From contig NZ_JAIQDG010000041.1 of NCBI RefSeq assembly GCF_020037125.1, positions 1 to 64,000 of the forward strand: 64,000 nt of DNA. Direction: 5' to 3'. This DNA comes from Myxococcus sp. RHSTA-1-4 (GTDB taxonomy: Bacteria > Myxococcota > Myxococcia > Myxococcales > Myxococcaceae). Positions 35,556-43,347 of this stretch are shown here, piece after piece. The number at the start of each line of letters is the position of its first letter. Position 1 is the stretch's first letter. A program made the translations under genes and the position numbers. Under the pieces are notes generated by a model that saw nothing but the letters and a program-made list of their open reading frames with translations, had not been told where the DNA came from and did not search any database.

Positions 35556-36908
35556 TCAGCGCGGCGCGTTCGGCAGCGGGTACGTGGTGCCGCTCCGGCC
35601 GAAGGGCGCGTCGAACAGGTGCGGGTCCGACTGGCGCGTGCGGAAGAGGTCGATGATGTAGTCCATCCGCTGCTCCAGCCGGCTCCAGTCCTTCGCGCCG
35701 GTGCCCTTGAGGCTGTCCGGGCTGTGGTCCAGCCTGCCGAGGAGGGCGCGCAGCTCCGGGTTCTGGATGGTGCGCAGGTGCGGCGGGAAGAGCGTGGACT
35801 CCATGCCCCTGGGCGGCGGCAAATCGTTGCCCAGCTTCAGCGCGCCGCCGGGCACGGCCAGCTTCATCATGTGCTCGGTGGCGACGCGGCGGAACGCGCC
35901 GGCCGCCGCGTCCACGACGGGGTTGAGCAGCGCGTCCACGGCGCCCGACTTCAGCGCGGCCTTGCCGGCGAGGTTGGCGGGGAAGGGGAGCGCGTTGATG
36001 GAGGCCTCGATGCCCTGCTTGAGCACCTTGCGGAAGGTCTCCTTCACCGGGGCGTTCAGGGCCTTGTCGATGAAGGGCTGGAGCTGCGTCTGCTCGTGCA
36101 GGCCCACCTTGTTGTTGGCCAGCAGCATCAGCTCGGCCTTCTTGTTCGGGTCCTTCTCGAACATGGCCTGCGCGTAGTGGCCGAAGGCCTCCTTCAAGAG
36201 CGGCTTGTCCTTGGGGAAGCCGTCCAGGTACTGCTTCACCTTGGCCGCGTCGTACTTCGTGTCGCCCTGGAACGTCTCGATGAAGCGGGCGAACTCCTGG
36301 CCCACCTCCCGGAAGACGAACTGGTTGCCGTCGGCGATGGCCTTGCTGACGCTGGTGAGCGCCTCGTTGCCGGCCGCACCAAGGTCTCCGATGGGGAACG
36401 CCGGCAGGCCCAGCTTGCGCAGGAAGTCATCCACCCTGGCCAGGGGGCCCAGCGCCCCGTCCGCGCCCTTGAGCGCGTCCGTGAGGAACCTGGGCATGTC
36501 CTCGCCGCGGATGCTCACGCCGGCCTGCTTCGAGGCCCACGTCGCGAAGGTGGCCCAGTTGGCGTTGTCGTCGCCCAGCATCTGGCTCATGGCGGCGGAC
36601 AGGTCCGAGTAGCCCTGCGTAATCGCGTAGTTGCGCGCCACCGGGTCCTTCATGGCGGAGATGGCCTTCACGTCCTCCGCGGTGGGATGGCTGCCCGGCT
36701 GGATGGGCGAGCCCTGGGGCGCGGCCACCGGCGAGGACAGCGCCACGGACGGCGAGCGGCCCTTCCCCGAGTCGAACCGGGACACCCCCACCGTGTCGGG
36801 CCGCGCGGCCTGCGGCGCCTTCGGCTTCACCTCGTTGCGCGGGAGGGACGGCTTCGGCGTCTCGAGGGGGCGAGGCTGGACGCGGGGGCCCTTGATGGGG
36901 GTCGTCAT
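35556..36908 (-). CDS. Protein of unknown function with proline-rich N-terminus
   Basis: The 450-residue protein has a Pro/Lys-rich disordered N-terminal 75 residues and a mainly helical rest. Recognisable segments are NWATFATWASKQAGVSIRGE (about 115-135), which has a ferritin-like or helical repeat feel, and a C-terminal stretch with RLEQRMDYIIDLFRTRQSDP. There is no signal peptide. The ATG at 36908 starts MTTPIKGPRV. I recognise no family with confidence, and the neighbours give no hint. Confidence 0.7.
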   Translation of the reverse strand: MTTPIKGPRVQPRPLETPKPSLPRNEVKPKAPQAARPDTVGVSRFDSGKGRSPSVALSSPVAAPQGSPIQPGSHPTAEDVKAISAMKDPVARNYAITQGYSDLSAAMSQMLGDDNANWATFATWASKQAGVSIRGEDMPRFLTDALKGADGALGPLARVDDFLRKLGLPAFPIGDLGAAGNEALTSVSKAIADGNQFVFREVGQEFARFIETFQGDTKYDAAKVKQYLDGFPKDKPLLKEAFGHYAQAMFEKDPNKKAELMLLANNKVGLHEQTQLQPFIDKALNAPVKETFRKVLKQGIEASINALPFPANLAGKAALKSGAVDALLNPVVDAAAGAFRRVATEHMMKLAVPGGALKLGNDLPPPRGMESTLFPPHLRTIQNPELRALLGRLDHSPDSLKGTGAKDWSRLEQRMDYIIDLFRTRQSDPHLFDAPFGRSGTTYPLPNAPR

Positions 36909-37208
36909 GCCGACAGTATCGGAGACTGGGAATCCGGAGTTGCGTGGTGCTGGAGGTCATGCGCGAGCTGCGCGCGAGGGGATGACCCTGTGCGTGGTGA
37001 CGCACGAGATGGGCTTCGCCGCGGACGTGGCCCACCGCGTGCTGTTCATGGGCGCGGGAAAGGTGGAGCGGTGACGGCCGGTCCCCAGCCGGTTGTCAGA
37101 CCCCTGGAGTAGGAAGGAGTGGACACGCCATCCCAGGTGGGGTTCTACTTCTTGGAGGCAGGGCTGATGATGGAAGGGCTGGGGGTTGTAGGACCGGGGA
37201 GTTCCGAG
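36909..37208. other. Short gene-poor stretch with an ABC ATPase remnant
   Basis: The only coding relic is at 36944-37074 (listed separately). The 37096-37208 part is the left unit of a tandem duplication that continues through the Uma2 genes (see the repeat feature). Confidence 0.5.
36944..37074 (+). pseudogene. Remnant of a polar amino acid ABC transporter ATPase
   Basis: VVLEVMRELRARG in one frame, followed after a one-base slip by MTLCVVTHEMGFAADVAHRV and LFMGAGKVER, reproduces the end of GlnQ/ArtP-type ATPases (VMxxLAxEGMTMxVVTHEMGFAxxVAxRVxFM). The H-loop His is retained, but Walker A, signature and Walker B are absent, and a frameshift lies at about 36978. It is a dead tail about 40 residues long. 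Confidence 0.6.
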
Positions 37209-37784
37209 ATGGGTGGAGAGACGAAGCGGCCGGCGACCTATGAGGACCTGCTGGCGCTGCCGGAGAACATGGTCGGGCAGATCATCGACGGGGAGCTCAT
37301 CGCCATGCCGCGGCCGGCGAGCCCCCATGCGGTGGCGCATTCCGTGCTTGGGGGCCTGTTGCTGACGACCTTCCAGGTCGGGCAGCGGTCTCCAGGCGGC
37401 TGGTGGATTGTGGACGAGCCCGAGCTGCACTTCGGTCAGGACGTGCTGGTCCCGGACATCGCCGGCTGGCGGCGCGAGCGCATGCCCCAGATGCGGAGGG
37501 TGCCCTTCTTCACGCTGGCGCCGGACTGGGTCTGCGAGGTGCTCTCTCCGTCCACCGCGTCACTGGACCGCAAGCGCAAGCGGGAGATCTACGCGCGTGA
37601 GGGCGTGGAGTACGTCTGGCTGGTGGACCCGGCTTCGCGGACGCTGGAGGTGTTCTGGTGGGACGGTGGGCAGTGGGTCCAGCGAGGCACGTACTCCGGC
37701 GAGGCACGGATTCGGGCCGAGCCTTTCGAGGCCCTGGAGCTGGACCTCGGCGCGCTGTGGCCTCCGGAGCTGGAGGCGCCCTGA
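37209..37784 (+). CDS. Uma2 family PD-(D/E)XK nuclease-like protein, copy 1
   Basis: The 191-residue protein is a DUF820/Uma2 protein. The opening KRPATYEDLLALPEN is followed by QIIDGELIAMPRPAS, ILDEPELHFG-type WIVDEPELHFGQDVLVPDI and WVCEVLSPSTASLDRKRKRE. Together these supply the Asp, Glu and Lys of the restriction-like fold, with the closing VEYVWLVDPASRTLEV. Uma2 proteins occur in large, often tandem families and their biological role is poorly defined. The ATG at 37209 has GGGGAG seven bases upstream. A conserved in-frame extension to GTG 37119 exists in both copies, but they share that DNA by descent. Confidence 0.85.
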   Translation: MGGETKRPATYEDLLALPENMVGQIIDGELIAMPRPASPHAVAHSVLGGLLLTTFQVGQRSPGGWWIVDEPELHFGQDVLVPDIAGWRRERMPQMRRVPFFTLAPDWVCEVLSPSTASLDRKRKREIYAREGVEYVWLVDPASRTLEVFWWDGGQWVQRGTYSGEARIRAEPFEALELDLGALWPPELEAP

Positions 37785-37961
37785 CCGGTGGTGTCGCTGG
37801 TGAGTCCTCCCTGCGAGCCCCCGTGCGTACCAGGTTGGCTCTCTCGTGTCAGACCTGTGGAGTAGGAGGGAGTGGACACACCATCAGGGGTGGGGTTTCA
37901 CTTCTGGGAGGCAGGGCTGATGATGGAGGGAGTGGAGGTCGGTGGACCGGGGAGTTCCGAG

Positions 37962-38537
37962 ATGGGCAAGGAGACGAAGCGACCCGCGACCTATGAAGAC
38001 CTGCTGGCGCTGCCGGAGGACATGGTCGGGCAGATCATCGACGGGGAGCTCATCGCCATGCCGCGGCCGGCGAGCCCGCATGCGGTGGCCAGCTCGGTGC
38101 TCGGGGCGTTGCTGCTGACGGCCTTCCAGATAGGGCGGCAGTCCCCTGGGGGCTGGTGGATCGTGGATGAACCGGAGTTGCACCTTGGGCGGGACGTCCT
38201 GGTCCCCGACATCGGGGGCTGGCGGTGGGAGCGCATGCCCGAGATGCCGACGGTGCCCTTCTTCATCCTGGCGCCGGATTGGGTCTGTGAGGTGCTGTCC
38301 CCCACCACCCAGACGCTGGACCGGGGGCGTAAGCGGGAGATCTACGCGCGAGAGGGTGTCCGGCATGTGTGGCTGGTGGACCCGGCCGCACGGACGCTGG
38401 AGGTGTTTCAACGGGAGGGCGACATGTGGGGGCTGCGTGGCACGTACTCCGGTGAAGCGCGTGTCCGGGCAGCGCCATTTGAAGACGTGGAGCTGAATCT
38501 TGGCGCGCTCTGGCCTCGGAGGAGGGAGGCGCCCTGA
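37962..38537 (+). CDS. Uma2 family PD-(D/E)XK nuclease-like protein, copy 2
   Basis: The 191-residue paralogue of the gene at 37209 has the same length and the same start context (GGGGAGTTCCGAGATGGG). The catalytic elements are all retained (WIVDEPELHLGRDVLVPDIG, WVCEVLSPTTQTLDRGRKRE). Differences cluster in the last third (VFQREGDMWGLRGTYSGEAR against VFWWDGGQWVQRGTYSGEAR), the part expected to vary in substrate contact. Both copies look intact. Confidence 0.85.
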   Translation: MGKETKRPATYEDLLALPEDMVGQIIDGELIAMPRPASPHAVASSVLGALLLTAFQIGRQSPGGWWIVDEPELHLGRDVLVPDIGGWRWERMPEMPTVPFFILAPDWVCEVLSPTTQTLDRGRKREIYAREGVRHVWLVDPAARTLEVFQREGDMWGLRGTYSGEARVRAAPFEDVELNLGALWPRRREAP

Positions 38538-38538
38538 T

Positions 38539-39414
38539 TCAGGGGGGAGACCGGAAGCGCTCCACATGCCGGCGCCACGCTTCGCGAGCCTCTTCAAGAC
38601 TCACAGCATGGAACCTCACCGGTGCACCCGGGCGCCGCGCGCACAGCCGGCCCCAGTCCGCGCGGATGACGGCGGCGATGAGCGGGTAGCCGCCCGTCGT
38701 GGGGTGGTCCGGTCCGAGCACGATGGGCTCTCCCGACAACGTCACCTGCATGACCCCGCGCACCATGGGCCGCGAGGTGCCTGCTCCCTCGTCTCCGTGT
38801 GTCAGCGTGGGCCCCTTCAGCCGCATCCCCACCCGGTCGCTCGCGGGGGACACCGTGAAGGCTCCCGTCAGTAGCGTGGATACCGTCGCCGGGTCGAAGC
38901 GCTCCGCGTCCGGCCCGAGCATCACCCGGATGGGCGCCGCCACGTCCAGCGCATCCCCGGGCTCCAACATCTCCGGTGTGCCGCCACCTTCACCAAGGGG
39001 CACCGTATCTCCGGGCCGCAGCGCGCGTCCCTCGTGCCCGCCCAGTCGCGCCACCAGCAGCGTGCCGTGCCCGCCCAGCACCTCCGGTACCGCGAGCCCC
39101 CCGTCCACCGCGACGTAGCGCACGCTCGTATTCTCGGGCGCGGGCACCGTGAAGGCCTCTCCCTCGGCCACGGCGAAGGCGCGCCCGTCCACCGACACCC
39201 GCGCTCCACGCCCACGCACCCGCAGCTCCAGCCGGCCGAACGCCTCCAGCGCCGCCGTGCCCCACGCGTTGCCCACCGCGCGGTTGGCCAGGGCCAGCAG
39301 CTCCGGCACCAGCGGTCCCCCCGTCGGCACGCCATGGTGCATCTGCCCCGGCCTCCCGGCGTCCTGCACCGTGGCGGGGCCTCCCACTCCCGCGATTTCG
39401 AGCCAGCCCGCCAT
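38539..39414 (-). CDS. pxpC: 5-oxoprolinase subunit C (PxpC)
   Basis: The 291-residue protein belongs to the biotin-dependent carboxyltransferase-like / KipA / PxpC family. It contains GVGGPATVQDAGRPGQMHHG at the start, VPTGGPLV, MLKPGD-like MLEPGDALDV, and the end block ASDRVGMRLKGPTL followed by GVMQVTLSGEPIVLGPDHPT-TGGYP. With PxpA and PxpB it hydrolyses 5-oxoproline to glutamate using ATP. The ATG at 39414 overlaps the stop of the fused pxpA-pxpB gene (ATGA). Its end is two bases from the Uma2 copy 2 stop. Confidence 0.88.
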   Translation of the reverse strand: MAGWLEIAGVGGPATVQDAGRPGQMHHGVPTGGPLVPELLALANRAVGNAWGTAALEAFGRLELRVRGRGARVSVDGRAFAVAEGEAFTVPAPENTSVRYVAVDGGLAVPEVLGGHGTLLVARLGGHEGRALRPGDTVPLGEGGGTPEMLEPGDALDVAAPIRVMLGPDAERFDPATVSTLLTGAFTVSPASDRVGMRLKGPTLTHGDEGAGTSRPMVRGVMQVTLSGEPIVLGPDHPTTGGYPLIAAVIRADWGRLCARRPGAPVRFHAVSLEEAREAWRRHVERFRSPP

Positions 39415-40700
39415 CAGTCCACCCGCTCGAAGCGCACCCGGTCTCCGAGCCGCAACACCGCGCCCTGCTCCGGCGTGAAGGCGGTGAAGTCCAGCGCGGT
39501 GCCGATGAGGTTCCACCCACCCGGAGACGCGAAGGGGTACACGCCCGTGCGCCCACCGGCGATGCCCACCGCCAGCGCCGGCACACGCGTGCGCGGCGTG
39601 GGCAGCCGGGGCACGGCGATGCGCGGATCCACCTCGCCCAGGTAGGCGAAGCCCGGCAGGAAGCCCACGCACCGCACCGAGTACTCGCGCGCCGCGTGGA
39701 GCCGGGCCACCTCCTCCACCGGGAGTCCCGCGCGCTCCGCCACCCCCGCCAGGTCCGGTCCGTCGTAGCGCACGCGGATGGTGGTGGGCGGGCGCTCATC
39801 CACGGGAGGTGGAATGCGCAGCAGCCGCGCCAGGGCCAGCCGGGGCTCCTCGGGGGGCGCGGCCGGGTCGAAGTACACGCAGGCGTGCTCCTCGGTGATG
39901 ACGGCGTCCACCACGCGGGGCAGGGCACACAGCGCCTCGCGCGTGGCGCGGCGCTCCAGGCCCTCGGGAAGCACCAGCCGCAGCGCGCCGTCCCCCAGCG
40001 GCTCGGCGGGCAGCGCGAGCGCATCCAGCGTGGCGCGGACCTCGCGGGCCATCTCCACCGCGCCCGGGGTGTCGCCATGAACGCAGAGCGTGTCCACGGT
40101 GCCTCCCGTGGCCAGCCGCACGGTGTTCTCCCGAGCCAGCGCCGGGTCGGTGAGCACGGCCCCGGGCTGCCCGCGCGGAATGAGCGAGCCATCCGGCCGC
40201 GTGCCCCGGTCCGCGAAACCCTCTCGTGCGTAGGCCAGCCCCACCTCCCGGGCCGCGTCCCGCAGGGCGCCCGTGCCCGGGCCGATGAAGGTGATGCCCC
40301 GGCCCAGTGCCTCCACCACGCCGTCCACCACCGCGCGAGCCAGCGCGGGCGACGCGTTGGCGGAGTGGTAGAGGGCGCCATGTGGCTTGGCGTACCGCAC
40401 CGGCACGCCCAGGCCGGACGCCAGCCGTGCGAGCCGCGAGCACTGGGCGGCCATCTGGCCCCGCATCACCTCCGGCGTGACGTCCAGGGCCTTGCGGCCG
40501 AAGCCCTCGCGGTCCTCATACGAGGGGTGCGCTCCGGCGCGGGTGCCATGGCGCGAGCAGGCTTCCAGCGCGCGGCGCATGGACGCGTCGTCCCCCGCGT
40601 GGCCACCGCAGGCGATGTTGGCCACGTGGGCGAGCGTGTAGAGCTGCTCGTCCTCCTCGGGGAGCTCGCCCAGGTCGATGTTGAGGAGGCACTCCGTCAT
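39414..40700 (-). CDS. Fused 5-oxoprolinase subunits A and B (PxpA-PxpB)
   Basis: The 428-residue protein joins two subunits normally made separately. Residues 1 to about 230 are PxpA (LamB/YcsF), with NIDLGE, ANIACGGHAGDD, GAHPSYEDREGFGRK, RYAKPHGALYH and VDTLCVHGDTPGAV. Residues about 235-428 are PxpB (KipI-like), with CVGFLPGFAYLGEVDP and the C-terminal ASPGGWNLIGTALDFTAF. It works with PxpC in ATP-dependent 5-oxoproline cleavage. The fusion would enforce 1:1 stoichiometry. ATG 40700 is preferred, as GTG 40709 adds only three residues. The gene overlaps pxpC by 4 bp. Confidence 0.88.
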   Translation of the reverse strand: MTECLLNIDLGELPEEDEQLYTLAHVANIACGGHAGDDASMRRALEACSRHGTRAGAHPSYEDREGFGRKALDVTPEVMRGQMAAQCSRLARLASGLGVPVRYAKPHGALYHSANASPALARAVVDGVVEALGRGITFIGPGTGALRDAAREVGLAYAREGFADRGTRPDGSLIPRGQPGAVLTDPALARENTVRLATGGTVDTLCVHGDTPGAVEMAREVRATLDALALPAEPLGDGALRLVLPEGLERRATREALCALPRVVDAVITEEHACVYFDPAAPPEEPRLALARLLRIPPPVDERPPTTIRVRYDGPDLAGVAERAGLPVEEVARLHAAREYSVRCVGFLPGFAYLGEVDPRIAVPRLPTPRTRVPALAVGIAGGRTGVYPFASPGGWNLIGTALDFTAFTPEQGAVLRLGDRVRFERVD

Positions 40701-40808
40701 GGGGCCCACCCTATGCGAGCCGGGGCCCCGGGTGCAGCTCGGACTCCCTGGGGGGACCCTTCAAGCGTGGAGTCCTCCCCCTGGCCGCGCGGCCGGCCCG
40801 CCGCCGCG

Positions 40809-41357
40809 TCAGGCGCGGCGCTCGAGCTCGGCGAGCTCCTCGTCCAGCCAGCACTCGTACCAGTCGAGGAAGCCATACAGCCGGCCCGTCGTCACGTCGG
40901 ACCAGGGGAAGTGCGAGTCGCCGGTGTGCCAGACACCGCCACTCAGCTCTCCGCGCACGAGCAGCCAGTCCTCCTCACCGCAGCCGTGCTCGCACAGCCA
41001 GAGCGCGGCGGGCGGCGGGCCCTCATAGGGCGGCGCGAGGAAGTTGCCCTCCTCGTCGATGGGCTCCCTCGCGCGCGTTTCGGCCTGGGCTCTGGAGAGG
41101 GGAAAGGTGCCCCCGCTCGGCGCGGCGTCCTCCGTCAATGGCCGCAACCCGTAGGCGGGGCCCGCACCGCCATTGCCCAGCTCCTGGAGGAAGGCCCGGT
41201 ACTCCTCTGGCAGTGGAGTCTCGTGGCGCGCTTCCCACCGCCGCAGCTCCGCGTCTGACAGGCGTGGACCCAGCTCGTAGCGATGGCGATTGGCGCCATG
41301 CACCTTCAGCGTGGTGTCCCGCTGCCGCAGCAGCTCCAGCTTTCGCTCCACCTGCAT
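40809..41357 (-). CDS. SMI1/KNR4 (SUKH) family protein
   Basis: The 182-residue protein has the SUKH hallmark LPEEYRAFLQELGNGGAGPAYGL near residue 50 and a Trp/acidic-rich C-terminal half (WLCEHGCGEEDWLLVRGELS, FLDWYECWLDEELAELERRA). SUKH proteins are commonly immunity proteins for polymorphic toxins, or general protein-interaction proteins. No toxin gene is next to it here, so an orphan immunity role is only a possibility. The ATG is at 41357. Confidence 0.82.
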   Translation of the reverse strand: MQVERKLELLRQRDTTLKVHGANRHRYELGPRLSDAELRRWEARHETPLPEEYRAFLQELGNGGAGPAYGLRPLTEDAAPSGGTFPLSRAQAETRAREPIDEEGNFLAPPYEGPPPAALWLCEHGCGEEDWLLVRGELSGGVWHTGDSHFPWSDVTTGRLYGFLDWYECWLDEELAELERRA

Positions 41358-41638
41358 GAGGCGGGCGCTCCATGTGCTTCCGGTGGCCAGAGGAACTCCG
41401 ACGAAGGGTTGGCGGCGAAGCCACCAGGGGCCGGGGAATGGAAGTCACACGTGCCACTCCGGGGCAGGGGCCGGTTAGCACCGGAGTGGCACGCGCCTCG
41501 AGGGTGGAACCAAGAACCACCCCCGAGGAACTTCCAATCGGAATACGGCGAGAGGGGGTTTTCCTGGCAATTTCGTCTGTCACTTCCCACCCGCCCGGGG
41601 GGGAGCGCACCTGCCTGGCCCAGGAGGGCGCGGCGGGC
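41358..41638. other. Intergenic region containing a long stem-loop
   Basis: No gene is supported in these 281 bases, which separate the SUKH gene from the cytochrome gene (both minus). The only structure is a perfect inverted repeat at 41451-41492, listed separately. Confidence 0.45.
41451..41492. terminator. 12-bp perfect inverted repeat with 18-base loop
   Basis: GTGCCACTCCGG (41451-41462) is exactly complementary to CCGGAGTGGCAC (41481-41492). It lies 147 bp past the cytochrome gene end and 94 bp before the SUKH gene start on the same strand. It may be a terminator, an operator or an attenuator; there is no T-run. Confidence 0.4.
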
Positions 41639-43210
41639 TCAGCGGGAGGGGGAAGGCAGCGAGGCGGGGCCGCCCGCCTTCACCCAGCGCACCAGGGCCC
41701 GCGCGGTCGGCTCGTCAATCAGCTCCGCGTAGGTGGGCATGGGGGTGCCCGGGAGGAACTGTTCAGGGTTGCGCACCCAGCGCACCAGCTCCGCCTCACT
41801 CCGGTCCGCCACCCGCGCGAGCCGGTCCTGGTAGCGGGCGCCGGGGCCATGGCAGCTCGCGCAGCCGAGCTGCACGAAGAGCTTCGGTGCATCCACCTTC
41901 GGCGTGGTGGGGCGCGGCTTCCGTGTGGGCGCACGGGGTGTGGGGGTCGCCGCCGAGCCGCGAGTCCCCGCTTGCGAATCGGCCGGGGGCACGGCGCCCC
42001 CCGCCCCCGCGGACGTGGAACCCGGTGCGCCACCATTGGCTGCCGGCGCCCCGGCGCCGTCCGTCCGAGGACTCGCCGCTTGCGTGGAGCCCTCCATCCG
42101 GGGCCCTGCGTTCGATGCGGAGCCCTCGGGTGTCCCGGAGCCGTGGGAGGCGGAGGCATCCCGCGGGCTCAGGCTCGCGGCCTCTGCGACGGCAGCCGCG
42201 GTGGCCGGGTCGACGTTGGCCTCGTCATGGGGCGTGCTCTCCACTCCCGCCGCCGCCACCCAGGAGGGACGCACGGAGGTGGCGGTGAGCCGGGGCCGCG
42301 CCCCTTCTACCTCGTTGTCCCGCGCGGGCACGGAGCGCAGGTAGTCATAGAGGGCCTGCGCCTCCACCGCGTCCATGCCCCGGAAGCGTGGCATGGGCGA
42401 GCGCAGCACGGAGCCATCCGGAGCGATGCCGTCGCGCACCGCGCGGGTGAAGTCCTCCAGCGTCCAGTGGGCGAGGCCCGTCTCATGGAAGGTGATGTTG
42501 CTGGAGTGGACCTTGCGCCCCTCCGGGTCCACGAAGGCCATGCCTCCGGCGAAGACGTCGTCACCCTCCGTCTTGCGCGGGCTGAAGCCGTCGGTGTGGC
42601 AGGACGCGCAGTCGTACACGTCATGCGCCATGTAGCGGCCGTACTCCCGCGTCGCGGCCCTGGGCGGCACGGGGATGCCCGCAGCGGGGCGCTCCACCGG
42701 TTCGTTGCCGGTGATGACGCGGAAGCCCAGGCCGCCGATGAAGCTGAACTCCGAGCGCGGCACCGGCCGCGCGTCCGGCGTGAAGAGCGGATGCCCGGAG
42801 CGCATGAACCCCAGCACCGCCGCCAGGTCCGCGTCGCCCATGCCGTAACTCGGCATCACCATCAGCCGCCCGTCCCGGCTCACCGCGTAGCGGATGGCGC
42901 GTGCCAGCTCCTCGTCCGTCGCGGAGCCGATGCCGGCCGTGGGGTGCGAGGTGAGGTTGGCCGCATGGAAGCGGCCCATGTACGAGGGCAGCTCACGCAG
43001 CGGCGCGCCGGACACCGTCTCCGCGTCCCCGCCGCGGTGGCAGGCCTCGCAGCTCGCGTGGAAGATGGTGGCCCCGCGCGCCAGCGCCGCCGGGGACATG
43101 TCCGCGCGGATGGGAGGGTAGGGCGCATGGACGGTGCCGGCGCAGCCCGCCAGCAGCGCCGTCCCCGCCAGCAGCGAGTTCCTCACGGCTCCCAGGATGT
43201 CGCGGCGCAT
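41639..43210 (-). CDS. Triheme cytochrome c lipoprotein
   Basis: The 523-residue protein has a lipoprotein signal (LLAGTALLAGC, Cys at about 23). Two cytochrome c domains follow (CEACH near 53, CASCH near 200). Then come a long Ala/Ser/Gly/Thr-rich linker (about 315-440) and a third cytochrome domain with CASCH near 460 and axial-Met candidate GTPMPTY. Three CxxCH motifs mean three covalently bound hemes. The first two domains resemble the diheme part of alcohol or sugar dehydrogenase cytochromes. The lipid anchor places it in the periplasm. No dehydrogenase gene is adjacent, so its electron donor is unknown. The ATG at 43210 has AGAGAGGG seven bases upstream. Confidence 0.88.
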   Translation of the reverse strand: MRRDILGAVRNSLLAGTALLAGCAGTVHAPYPPIRADMSPAALARGATIFHASCEACHRGGDAETVSGAPLRELPSYMGRFHAANLTSHPTAGIGSATDEELARAIRYAVSRDGRLMVMPSYGMGDADLAAVLGFMRSGHPLFTPDARPVPRSEFSFIGGLGFRVITGNEPVERPAAGIPVPPRAATREYGRYMAHDVYDCASCHTDGFSPRKTEGDDVFAGGMAFVDPEGRKVHSSNITFHETGLAHWTLEDFTRAVRDGIAPDGSVLRSPMPRFRGMDAVEAQALYDYLRSVPARDNEVEGARPRLTATSVRPSWVAAAGVESTPHDEANVDPATAAAVAEAASLSPRDASASHGSGTPEGSASNAGPRMEGSTQAASPRTDGAGAPAANGGAPGSTSAGAGGAVPPADSQAGTRGSAATPTPRAPTRKPRPTTPKVDAPKLFVQLGCASCHGPGARYQDRLARVADRSEAELVRWVRNPEQFLPGTPMPTYAELIDEPTARALVRWVKAGGPASLPSPSR

Positions 43211-43347
43211 GTGGTGCCCTCTCTTCCCAGGGCCCGACGCATACCGCATCCGCCCGCCGCGCGGGAGGAGGGGGGGCGAGCCGCCCCGGGAAGGCCGCCG
43301 CAAGACAGGGACCCGCCACGGCCCGGCCCGCGGGTACACTCGCGCGC

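Larger units (their letters stand above)
37096..38537. repeat. Tandem duplication of about 753 bp carrying Uma2 genes
   Basis: The segments 37096-37784 and 37849-38537 align with a constant offset of 753 bp. Both include the upstream GGAGTAGGA-GGAGTGGACAC region, the GGGGAGTTCCGAGATGGG start and the whole gene. Long exact blocks occur (for example around the ACGGGGAGCTCATCGCCATG segment), while third positions have diverged, so the duplication is not brand new. Confidence 0.75.

Noticed and set aside
37119-37208. An in-frame extension of the Uma2 genes to GTG 37119, conserved in both copies
   Set aside because: Conservation is explained by duplication of the DNA, the ribosome site is badly spaced, and the family usually begins near KRPATYEDLL.
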